Shown: positions 42,775 to 53,708 of the stretch, piece by piece
Numbering within the stretch: the first letter of the stretch is position 1
How the letters are laid out: each line of letters begins with the position of its first letter
The notes under the pieces: generated by a model
Database searches by the model: none
What the model saw: the letters and a program-made list of their open reading frames with translations, nothing else
Told to the model about the DNA's origin: nothing
Translations under genes and position numbers: made by a program
Source: Rheum nobile
Lineage: Eukaryota; Streptophyta; Magnoliopsida; Caryophyllales; Polygonaceae
Assembly: GCA_027886185.1 (NCBI GenBank)
Contig: WOAB01000595.1
Location: forward strand, 744,001-808,000
Direction: 5' to 3'
Length of the DNA: 64,000 nucleotides

Positions 42775-45700
42775 CTAGGCCGAAAACAGCTCAGGAAAAT
42801 GACTTATCATATCAGACTCAGTCTCCCAAGTTTCCCAAGTCACCTCCTTAGATCCTGACTTGGACTAGAGGATTCGTACTAATGGTACCACCTTGTTCCT
42901 CAGGTACTTCTCGCGACATTCGAGAATACGCACATGTCTCTCCTCGTATGTACCATTTGTCTGAATCTCGATGTCATTATAACTCAGCACATGAGACTCA
43001 TCTGGCACATACTTTCTCAACAGAGACACGTGAAACACGTTATGCACAGGATGCGCTGACGGCGGCAGTGCTAAACGGTATGCTAGAGATCCGACTCTGT
43101 CAAGGATCTCAAATGGTCCCATATAGCGAGGGTTGAGCTTTCCACGCTTGTCGAACCTAAACACACCCTTGGATGGCGACACCTTGACAAACACCTTGTC
43201 GCCTACTTCAAACTCGACACTCCTGCGCTTCAAGTCAGTGTAAGACTTTTGTTGACTCTGAGCGGTAAGCATCCCCTGTCTGATCAAGGCAATATCCGAG
43301 GCAGTCCTCTCGACTAACTCCGGTCCGAGCAAAATCTTGTCGGCATTCTCATCCCAACAAATCGGAGATCTGCACTTTTGACCGTACAAAGCCTCGAATG
43401 GAGACATCTTGATGGTAGAATGCCAACTGTTATTGTACGTGAATTCAATCAGACTCAAGCTGTTCTCCCAACTGGTCGGACGATCCAGCACACAAGCCCT
43501 CAGCATATCCTCAAGTGTCTGAATGGTCCTCTTAGACTGCCCATCCGTCTGAGGATGAAATGCAGTACTGAACCTCAACTTAGTTCTCATGACCTTGTGG
43601 AGTTCCTTCCAGAACCTCGACATGAATCGGCCATCACGATCCGATACAATGGTTTTTGGCGTACCATGAAATCGGACAATCTCGTGTAGGAAAACCTTTG
43701 ATAGCCTCTGGGTTCCCCAAGTTGACTTGATGGCCACGAAATGAGCACTCTTCGTGAGCCGGTCAATTATCACCCATATGGCATCCTTCTGACTCTGAGT
43801 CTTCGGCAACCCTGTGACGAAGTCCATCGCAATATCCTTCCACTTCCATTCTGGCACTGGGAGAGGTTGCAATTCATCGCTACGGTGTTCAATCTCGACC
43901 TTCTGACAAATCAAGCATCTCGCCACAAATTCTGCTACATCCCACTTCATGTTGGGCCACCAGAATTTCTTTCTGAGGTCTTTGTACATCTTGCTTGATC
44001 CTGGATGTACAGAATAAGCTGACGAATGGGCCTCTTTCATCACCAATTGACGAAGGCCATCTACGTCAGGCACACAGATCTGGTCCTGAAACCAAAGTGA
44101 TCCATTCTCTTGAATCACAAATCCCGGAGCTTTCCCATCCACCACTTCATTGCTTAACTTCACTAAGATCAGGGCATCAACATGCTTCTCCCTGATCTGA
44201 TCAAGTAGCGTAGCCTGAATCTCCAACATACTCAAGCATCCTCGACGCTGATTATAAAAAACATCAATCTTACACAATCCCTGCTGCAGTTTGGTTTGAG
44301 AAGTGAGCAAAGCTACCACGGTCTCATGCGGCGTCTTCCGGCTTAAAGCATCGGCTACCACGTTAGCCTTGCCCAGATGATACAATAACTCGATATCGTA
44401 ATCCTCGAGTAGCTCTAACCAGCGATGCTGCCTCATATTCAACTCCTTCTGAGTGAACACATACTTGAGACTCTTGTGGTCGGTAAAGATCTGGCATCTA
44501 ATACCATAGAGATAGTGCCTCCAAATCTTCAGTGCGAAAACCACAGCCGTTAGCTCCAAATCATGCGTTGGATAGTTCGCTTCATAGGTCTTCAATTGAC
44601 GAGATGCGTATGCAATAACTTTTCCTTTCTGCATTAGTACACATCATAACCCATGTTTTGAAGTGTCACTATAGAGCACATAACCATCAGTTCCTTCTGG
44701 TAGTGCCAAAACTGGTGCTGACGTCAGGCACTCTTTCAACTTCTGAAAACTTGCCTCACACTTGTTGTCCCATATGAACTTCTTATGAACCTTACGGAGC
44801 AATCCGGTCATGGGTAAGGCGATCTTTGAAAATCCCTCCACGAACCGTCGGTAATACCCTGCAAGTCCTAAGAAACTGCGCACCTCCTTCATGTTCTGAG
44901 GTCGCTTCCAGTCAGCTACTGCCTCAATCTTCTGAGGATCAACCATAACCCCATTCTCATTAATCATGTGGCCTAAGAAAGCCACTTCCTTAATCCAGAA
45001 GTCACACTTAGACAACTTAGCATACAAATGGTTTTGTCTAAGGACCGACAATGTGATACGAAGATGCTCTTCGTGAACTTCCTCGTTCGGAGAGTAGATC
45101 AGGATATCATCGATAAATACCACCATGAACTTGTCCAGATACTGATGAAAACAACTATGCATCAGATCCATGAAAATTGTCGGAGCATTTGTAAGCCCAA
45201 ATGGCATGACTACGAACTCGTAGTGTCCATATCTCGTTCGGACCTCAGATCGATCTTGGAAAAGACTTTTGCTCCCTACAGTTGATCCAAAAGATCATCT
45301 ATCCTCGGCAAAGGATATTTATTCTTGATGGTGACCTTGTTCAACTCTCGATAGTCGATACAAAGCCTAAACGAACCATCCTTGTTCTTGACAAACAAGA
45401 CAGGAGCGCCCCAAGGCGATGCACTCGGCCTTATATATCCTTTCTCGAGTAGTTCCTCAAGTTGTTTCTTCAACTCTTGCATCTCCGCTGGAGCTATCCG
45501 ATAAGGTGCTTTAGAAATCGGCGAGGTTCCAGGCTCTAGATCATAGTGAACTCTACGTTACGATTCAGGGATAAATCGGGGATCTCTTCAGGGAATACAT
45601 CAGGATACTCACATATGACAAGAACATCATGAACTAAAGTCTCATCCTTCTTGGGCTTATCCAGATAACACAGGTACCCGACACAACCTTGTCGAAGTAG

Positions 45701-46085
45701 CTTTAATGCAGCCATCGTATTGATCAGCTTTCCATTATCGGCGTCATTACGACCCTTGAACTTATACACAAACTGGCCCCTAGATGAAATTGTCACTGTC
45801 CTTGAGCTGAAATCGATTACCGCCCTATGACATGTCAGCCAGTCCATCCCGAGAATGATGTCGTATGGAGCCATGACTATACAGATCAAGTCGGCTTCGA
45901 ACTTCCGACCTTGAATGGTAATCGGAAATTCCGACAGACTCTTGGTCCCTACTAATTGCTCACCATTGGGAAGGTTCACCACGAATGGTTCGCAAGATTC
46001 ATTGCACTTCAACCCTAACTTACTCACACACTATTCCGAAATAAAGGAATGAGTGGCCCCCGAATCAAACAATATGCAAACTGAT
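42775..46085 (-). pseudogene. Pol of the Tekay-like element with truncated chromodomain
   Basis: Protease active site DSGATHSFIS lies near 46040-46070, shortly followed by a TAG. The RT N-terminal part is 45276-45482; a deletion and frameshift near 45210-45275 remove the segment before RYGHYEF. RT continues at 45207-44644 with FIDDILIYS, then a TGA before RNase H. In the 589-residue RNase H/integrase segment (44634-42865) the finger is H203, H210, C240, C243. The integrase triad reads D271, D332, K368, so the usual glutamate is lysine. A TAG at about 42865 then cuts off the chromodomain tail, which is otherwise readable to the stop at 42775 (EVTWETWETESDMISHFPEL). Confidence 0.85.
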
Positions 46086-46201
46086 GTAGAGTGAAGGTAT
46101 ATAGTACCTTGAGCAATCGGAGCATTTGGTCCGTCAGCCTCACGCATCTCATACAGCCGTTGACACTGACCCATTGGAGCAGCTGGGGCATTTCCCTTGT
46201 T

Positions 46202-47476
46202 CTAAGCAGTCGTTTGCATCGAGGTGCTAGGAGTCCCTACAGGCTTGAATCGAGGTCGGTTGTTATGGCTAACTGAACCTTGTTGCGACTCAGCCTCCTT
46301 CTGCCTCCGTTGCGGAAAAAAAGTCAGCAAATGCCTTTCCTTCCCGCATGCAAAGCACGTTCTCTTACCCTTCGTGCACTCATTGCTCTTGTGCCCCGGC
46401 GTTCCGTAGTTATAAAACTGAATCGGGTTCTTGCTCTGGCCCGAGCATTGAGTAGGACATGACTGCGTCGCCTCAGTTCTTGCTTGACCAGACTTGGCAA
46501 AATGCGATGGTGGTGCGGGTCGTTTAAACCCACTAGCCTGAGGCTGGCTCTGCACCGGTCTCTGATGATTACGCTTCTTTGTCGACTCCTCTAGAGTCAC
46601 CTCCAGCTTGTAGGCGGCATCAACGTACTGCTCCAGAGTAGAGCAGTTGTGGCGCATCATCAACGGCTTGATATCCGGGTTCATCCACTCATGGAAATGC
46701 CAGATTTTCTACTCCTCACTCGACACTTCCGGTCCAGCATATTGCAATAAGTGGTTAAACTTTGCAGCTACATCAGTCACCTTCAGCCCATCAGTATTAG
46801 GGTAAATGAAATCCTTATGTTTCTCCTCCCTCATAGCACGAGAAAAGAAACGATCGGTCATCTTCGTCTTGAACATACCCCAATTCAACGCGGGATGATC
46901 TGCTAATCCGGTGCTCTCCCACCATTCACTAGCCACATCCTTTAATTGAAGAGAGGCAATGTGCACTTTCTCAGCTTCAGTGCAAGCGACGTTCCTGAAT
47001 AACCGCTCCATATATGAGAACCAATACGCCACCCTGACTGGTTCTCCAGTACCATCATAGCTATCAGGCCTCATCGAGCTAATGGCCTTCAAGGCCCGAC
47101 CGTAATTCCCTCCATTTACCATGGTATCGATCGGAGGTACAGGGTCCACTGGCTCCCCAAATTCAGGGATAACCTGAGGAACTGGGACACCTTACGCTTG
47201 ATGTACAGCTGGCCGAACTATCTCGGTGACATCATGCACAATGATCCTTCGAATAGCCTCGATGGCCGCAACATCGAAGACTACTGGAGCAGTTGGTGGG
47301 ACAAAGGTTTCTTCCCTCTCCACTCGAGGGTTAGCCTGAACATGGTTATTGCCTGTTGGGTTATTGTGAGAGGCCGATTCGTTCTCATCCCCCTGATTAG
47401 CAGCACTTCTCAGGTTTATCCTTGGGTCGTTACTCGGCCCAGCACCAGCACAAGTTGTGTTCCTTGTGTTCACCAT
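46202..47476 (-). pseudogene. Gag of the Tekay-like element, broken
   Basis: The start MVNTRNTTCAG is typical of this clade. The capsid core is in 47149-46709 (SMRPDSYDGTGEPVRVAYWF, QLKDVASEWWESTG, LNWGMFKTKMTDRFFSRAMR). The zinc-knuckle segment in 46684-46202 reads CFACGKERHLLTF, where the usual His-Cys positions are altered. In-frame stops separate the three pieces (near 47192 and 46706). Confidence 0.8.
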
Positions 47477-47715
47477 CTGTTTGCCGATCCAATTATTAAA
47501 GTACTCCATAAAATTAATATAACATTTGAAGACACACAATAGATGTAATTAATTCAGAGTAGATTAAACTGTCAAACTTTATTGATAACAAGAACTGAAA
47601 CCATATTTCATAAGTCTTACAATAACCTTCCTAAACGACGAGACAAAACTGTTAGGAGGCTAATGCTCTAAAAACAACGAAAAACAAAACAACGAGAAAT
47701 GATCGCTACGACATG

Positions 47716-48756
47716 CTACTGCCTCCCACGAGGTGCCTTGAAGAGATTCCTGTACTCATCAGCCCTCCGATATCTCTTCGGAGGTGACCTGCCCTCTGGT
47801 TCCGGAGCTGGCCTCCTCGAGCTACTAGGACCCGGAACACTTGGCCCCTCCCTAGGCATCGGAACACTTGGCCCCTCCCTAGGCACAAGTGGATAGCAAA
47901 ACCGATCCAAGAATCCTGGGCGAAAATCCGCCACATCCAGCTCATAGTGCGGATTCACCAGTTGCTTTGCCTGCCTAATGTTCTCTTGAAGCTCGTGGAC
48001 ATCATCCAGCATGAGAGAGAGACTGGACTTAACATCGTAAGCCCGCTCTTCCATAGTGTATAGTGAGTCCATCCACTCATCCATGTGCTCAACTAGCACA
48101 TGAGGCCTGACCCTTCCCTGCTGGGTGGGAACGTCCACAAAAGCCTCCAACGATCCCCACGGTCTCGCCTACCTACGGGCTTGCTCCATCATCTCTTCCA
48201 CTTGGCGACGAGCCTCGGCGGAAGCCATCTCACTCTGATGGTGCATGTGACGAGAAGCAGGGCTCATCACCGGCTCTCCATGTGCGTGGGTAGGAAGCGG
48301 ACCCCCTGGTGCATCCAACGGCTCATACTCCTCCCTATCAACACCAGACACCCCAAGTGGCTCCCAAGTAGCAGGGGACAAGGGCGTGTACTCCGGACTG
48401 GGGAAAAGAAATTGCATCCCTGGGTCCTCTCCATCCACAAGCAAGTGCTCCAGACCCAAATCAGCATCATACTCCTCGAGGTCCTCCTCAGGGTCCTCCT
48501 TAGGAACCTCTTCGGGGTCCTCCTCTGGGTCTTCTTCAGGAGCCTCCTCTGGGTCCTCTTCGGGGTCCTCATCTGGGTCTTCCTCGGATATGAGAACCAC
48601 TGACTCCACGAGAACGGTCTTCTCCTCCTCCTGAGGACTAACCGCTTCCCCGTCTAGAGCACAACCCGGAAGGATAGGGGACATAAACTCGGCCTTAGGT
48701 GGCGGAGATACCTCAGCGTCCTTCCTTCCCTTCAACTGTGATACAACATCACCCAT
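47716..48756 (-). pseudogene. extra acidic ORF upstream of gag in the Tekay-like element
   Basis: A sense-strand ORF between the 5' LTR and gag, about 346 codons with a single TAG near 48168. The N-terminal half (48756-48169) is Pro- and Glu-rich with about ten tandem EDPEE-type repeats, then a Pro/Gly stretch. The C-terminal half (48150-47716) has a helical, coiled-coil-like segment (MEERAYDVKSSLSLMLDDVH) and ends in a basic, Pro-rich tail (PPKRYRRADEYRNLF). I recognise no domain. Gag starts about 240 bp downstream. Extra ORFs before gag are known for Tat/Ogre elements; I do not know one for Tekay. Confidence 0.6.
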
Positions 48757-49028
48757 TTCCTGCGAGGTGACGAGGGAGAATTAGAACTTCCTAATTATAG
48801 AAGCTAATTTTCTATATTAGACAAGAGAAGAAGGCACGACTAGAACGACAGAGGTTTCAAAATATAAAATTTACTCAAAAGTATAATTTTGTTAAACCTT
48901 GACTCGTCTTTTGAAATACCCAATTATTTTCTTTAATACGAATGAAGAACGGTTTACAAAGTTTGGTTTTAAATAAAACGATTTGAAAACTTAAATCATT
49001 TTAAAAAAAAACTTTTAGCTCTGATATT
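48757..49028 (-). other. leader and primer site of the Tekay-like element
   Basis: About 270 bp without coding sequence. The minus strand next to the LTR reads AAATATCAGAGCTA, a decayed initiator-Met primer site (usual TGGTATCAGAGCC). Confidence 0.65.
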
Positions 49029-51300
49029 TGTTACACCCCCAAAATACCTTTGGAAATACTACCGCCAGTGACTTCAGAATATACACCCGGGGTCACCCAA
49101 GGCTTACCGTTTTTATAACAAAGGATATAATAGTGTAAACTTTAGTAAATCATATGAAAATTTCCAATTAAAGTCTCATACCGACGTTGCAAATTACAAT
49201 TGATAACATAACCAATACAGAAAATGTATATTACAGAGGAAGTCTTTAAAATAGATAAAACGCCAAAAGGAGTTTTTGAACCGTGCGATCTTACGCTAGG
49301 ATCTTCAACCTTAGGAAAACACTTAAAATAACAACTGCCTTCAACGTCGGATTTCTGGCCTTCACAGCTGAGGAAATTTACCTAATGTGTCGTATGAAAC
49401 GGATGACACCAGCCAACCATGCAAAGGAAAAATAACGGTTGGTTAGTCTAATGAAAGACTACGCAAGGGTACAAATAAAAGGTTCTAAGTAGTCGTATTA
49501 AGTTACACCCATCGCTTCTCGAATAATAGCCGATATACGATTGTGAACCCCAATACTTCTACGAAAACATAAGAAAAGAAATGATTGAAGAGAAGACTCC
49601 AAATGAATTGAGTCTTATAGGAAACGTATGAAATTGTTTGGGAACGTTAAGTTTTCACAAAAGTTTAAAAAACGACCTTGATTATTTGGGTCCACGACCA
49701 ACCTCACTGCGCAATGTGAATCCAGATTGGAAAGAGGGCTTACTCTAACAAGAGTCCGGCGGTTTTCACGTTGTACTCCTCGCCCGAGGGTATATTAATT
49801 ATGTGCGTACTTATCTTATTTACTTCCAAAATGCACATTCACGTTAAAGCTTTTAATTCACCTCATCTCAATACGAGAGGTATCTTTGGGAAAGAATCCC
49901 GAATGTTGGCACTAGTTAAGTGCACCTACCACTTGAATAAGGGTACGTTCATGACCAAAAATACTAGGGCAAAATCCTCATAATACCAGTTATAAAAAAA
50001 ATGACCAGACCTTGCAAGGTACATAGCGTTCCTACGAATACTCGTACTAACTACACATAAGTTCACACATAAATTCACACCAAAATCCATTACGGTAATT
50101 ACATATAGAACTATATAATAGCGTTGTTTCTAGCAATATATATAACCTATTATAAATCCATATTTTAACACATTATTTTATCAAATGTGTTCCCAAACAC
50201 AAAACAACAACTTTATTCCAGCTTAATTAAACAATCAAATAATTGATATCAAGGGAAATGTGGAATAATGAGCAAGAGCGAACCGCCACTTTCCTTAGCT
50301 TAAACGAACGAGAGATCGGGTTTCGAGATCCAAGAACTTGGACTTGTGCACGGCTGTCTATTAAAATTCCCGATGGAATTTATCGCCATTCCGTAGGGTC
50401 GGATCCCAATTCGCACAACCGGCCATGGATACGAGATGAGTTTAAAGACAAGAAACCCTAATTAGATACGGTACAAAAAGACGAAACAAAACGAAGGAAA
50501 AAGGGTGGTGCTGCGGTCGCGGTTATCATAGCCGCGATCATAGTTCATTGGTCAAAAACCGTGATCGCGGCCATGCCTTGGCCGAGATCGCGGGCTTCTG
50601 CCCAGCCGCGATCGCGGTGGATGGAGTTGCGGGACTCTATCCCGACGCGAGCCTAAACCCAACTTTGGAGCCATACTGACGATGGAAAGGCTTCGGATCC
50701 TTGCTTCAGAACAAAAGCGCACTACCACCACTTCCAAAACTTCACCAAGGCGTCGACTTTGGCTTCCGGCGGCGACAACTCTGACGACAACCCAATTTTT
50801 CGAGAGGAAGAGAGAGCTGAGAATGGTGGATGATAAAGCCAAATTCGAGCCCTATTTATAGGCCAGGAATGGAGCTCCAACTCAACTCCAAGGAAGCCCA
50901 GTCAATCCAACTCCCATTGTTCGGAGCACGTGGACAAAATGCCGAACATCGGCATTCTGGAAGTAGAGGAAGAAGACGATGCAACAGTGCCCGCGATCGC
51001 GGTTTCAGAACCGCGATCGCGGTTTGACCCTTGTCAAAACCGCGCTCGCGGGCATAGCCAAGCCCGCTGGCAATGCCGCGCCCGCAGCCATTGCCGTGCC
51101 CGTGGCTCTCGGCCTTGATCGACTCACGGGCCTTGATTGCGGTAACACTTAATCTTGTTTTTAGCACTCCTAAACAATTAAAACCCATATATCTCATTAA
51201 ACGTATATCATCATGTTCCAATGGTTCTTACAGGGTTACAGAACATGCCTAACACGTCTTGCTTACAAAATGAAAGTTGGGACTTTTAGGGGTTATTACA
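49029..51300 (-). repeat. 5' LTR of the Tekay-like element
   Basis: A 2272-bp LTR starting TGTTACACCCCC and ending GGGTTATTACA. Minus-strand TATA box GGCCTATAAATAGGG at 50851-50864. It gives the uninterrupted reference for the two insertions in the left LTR. Confidence 0.9.
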
Positions 51301-51339
51301 ATTTTTTCCAGCAGATTAAGAACATATATCTAGAGTCAA

Positions 51340-51351
51340 GCTTTGATACCA
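51340..51351 (-). other. primer binding site of the copia element
   Basis: The minus strand reads TGGTATCAAAGC, an initiator-Met type site, five bases from the 5' LTR. Confidence 0.75.
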
Positions 51352-51356
51352 ATTCT

Positions 51357-52305
51357 TGGATCGTTAGTGATCGATTCTAAAAGTCTAAAACCTTCACAGA
51401 AAATACAGCATAAATGTAAAGCATAAAATATTGAATACTTTAACACAAGTACTTAGAGTGGAAACCCCAATTAACCAACTAGTTAATTAGGAAAAAACCA
51501 ATACCTTCAAGCTTCCCACTTGAAAGATTTAGAACAAGTGTACTTATCATATTGATTTCTTGAACAATTATAATGATGACTTGGACGTTAACTCTAGACT
51601 TCCCACCTAGATTAACTCTCTTTTACGAGTTATAACTTGATCTCACTCTTAAAGATACAAAACACTTGAACTCCTCCTTTTCTTTTTTCTCTCAGTTTTC
51701 TCTCTAAACTTGAATGTTTCTCTAAGTGAAATCTCTCCACTTATACAGACATTTCAACCAACCAACACTTGGGTATTTCCTCTTCTCTAAGTTTGCCATA
51801 TGTGTCTTCCTCCTCACCACAAGCCTTATGAGTGCATACCACTTCAGGTGCTTCTAATGGGTAGCACTCAGAACTGCCAGTTTATCTTCTTTCTATTAGC
51901 ACGTCCTATCGTTGTTAGTTGTATGATCATGTCTCTTGTATGAACTGAGGCGCACTACTTGTGTACAAACTGAAGCATATAACTCTTGTAAGCATTGGCT
52001 TAGCTAGTTACATAAATATCTCTTATACTTGTTGTCTTATTCTCCAACTATCTTGTACAAACGAACTCTACGTTTTGGAAGAATTGTACCTTCAAAGATT
52101 ATGCTCGTTCTATCGATCACTGTGTTGATCTCGATCACGATCATTTCTCTTAACATTCTCGATCACGACCAAAACTTCCAACATTTTTCTGAAAGACATT
52201 TACTTGTAATCAATGTAACAGGTCAAATTTCTTTTCTTGTAACACTTATCACACATCAAGCTTGAAGGTTTGGAACCATCAAACATCAACACTTGGAATC
52301 TAATA
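51357..52305 (-). repeat. 5' LTR of the copia element
   Basis: About 949 bp, starting TGGATCGTTAG; its right end reads GGAATCTAATA where the other copies have TCCAACA. Many differences from the left LTR indicate an old insertion. Confidence 0.8.
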
Positions 52306-53708
52306 ATACTCTTGATATGTCATTAAAAAATAAGTTTTGGGTTTTAGGTAAAGTTGAGGTTTTCTTGACTAACACCCAGGGCTCACCCCTGAGTTACTAT
52401 TGATCAAGTTCAAGAACTAATGTGTTCTTCCAAGAAGATTCATCACGTTGGATCTTCCTCTATCCGGGGCGTGGGCGGTTACCATAGTTTATGTTAACAT
52501 GACTCTAGTTGAATGATATTTTTGTTACTTATTCTTCAATACCGTAACCCTACCGTGAAGTGCCGTTAACTGGACAATGTTTAACAAATATTTTGGTACG
52601 GTACAATATGATTAATCGGTTAACCAAGATTCCAAAAATTCAAAACACTTGCTTTTTTAACAAAAATATATATTCTTATATACTGATTCTTAACTCCTAA
52701 TTCATATGAAATATTTATCTATGCTCCAATTTTATTACTCTTATCTCTTTTGGGTTGATTTAACATAATCTATTAAATTAGAAAATGCGATATATAACCA
52801 ACAATGTAAATTTGGTAGGTGTATCTACTTTGATGAGAAGAAAATGATCCTTGACATAGTCGGTATGATTTTAAAGCATGAACAATAGTTTCCATAAGTA
52901 ATATGATTGTTCCATTCTACTTGTAGAAAATATGACAAATAACTTGTCTATATATCACAAGTCACTACACAATACTACAAGATTAGATTGGCATATTTAT
53001 AAAGTTCATTTGTTGGTCATTTTATACAATCAAAATCACTATTAATTCAACTAAAGACAAAGATATATAATTCAAAGCATATAAGAATAACCACATACGA
53101 CAATAGAAACTAGAAAGATGAGAGACTAAGGAAACTCGAAACATGAACCAAACACTAAGAGAATCATTGAAATGTGTCTTTAATCACTAAATTAATTTAT
53201 TCTCTTTACGAAAACTTATTATTTATATGTTTGATTAATCAGTTAACCAAACTAAAAAAACATTAATAATCGTAACCTTACCACATAACTGTATTTTCTC
53301 TCGGTCAGTTATCCAAACCGTAGTTTTAAAAAGTATCGGTAGGGTTAACCAATAAATATGTTGGATATTCATTTTTATGGAACAATTATTTGATTTCAGT
53401 TTATTCTGCCCACCCCTATTTACAAGACCTTTATAAAGTTCTAAGTTTATATATTTTAAGTGGTAATAAAAGTTTTCAATGAATCTTGTCAAAATCCTCT
53501 ATACAAAGTGGAAAGGAAGACTATAATAATCAACACACAAGAGTAAGCGAACTTCTTTTTACATCTAGATTTAAGGAATTATTTATCTAATTACTAAATT
53601 CTAGAGCCAAGAAGATTCAGCTTGATTATTCCCTTTTATATATTTGTGATCACTTGGCGAGCACACTTTATCGAGCTACTATGTGTTAATATTCTCAAAG
53701 CATATTTT
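52306..53708. other. AT-rich spacer, nothing recognised
   Basis: AT-rich DNA between two copia copies with only short open frames. No domain, RNA gene or clear repeat seen. Confidence 0.5.

Larger units (their letters stand above)
37096..51300 (-). mobile_element. Tekay-like chromovirus (Ty3/gypsy) nested in the copia element
   Basis: ATTTT flanks it at 37091-37095 and 51301-51305. The LTRs are 37096-42737 (2.3 kb after removing two insertions) and 49029-51300 (2272 bp). They start TGTWACACCCC and end GGTTATTACA. Minus-strand order: 5' LTR, degenerate primer site (about 49016-49028, ATATCAGAGC), extra ORF, gag, protease, RT, RNase H, integrase, chromodomain remnant, purine tract, 3' LTR. RNase H and integrase motifs fit the Tekay/Del clade. 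Stops, deletions and a changed integrase residue show it is dead. Confidence 0.85.
28560..52305 (-). mobile_element. Sirevirus-like Ty1/copia retrotransposon, degenerate, outer shell of a nest
   Basis: The 3' LTR (28560-29517) and 5' LTR (51357-52305) are about 0.95 kb each. The primer site TGGTATCAAAGC (minus, 51340-51351) and purine tract (about 29518-29533) fix the direction. Order on the minus strand is gag, protease, integrase, RT, RNase H, as in Ty1/copia. A further ORF follows after RNase H, as in Maximus/SIRE elements. Removing the nested 37096-51300 and 31759-32279 elements leaves about 9 kb. ATACT at 28552-28556 and 52306-52310 may be the target duplication, with three unexplained T beside the left LTR. 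All frames are broken. Confidence 0.8.

Noticed and set aside
48386..48634. Plus-strand frame rich in SGSSSGSSSG
   Set aside because: It is the complement of the EDPEE repeats of the minus-strand extra ORF; sense orientation matches gag and pol.
37386..51130. GCGATCGC as the cyanobacterial HIP1 octamer and thus bacterial contamination
   Set aside because: It occurs only inside plant LTRs, as the centre of CCGCGATCGCGG arrays with family-specific variants.
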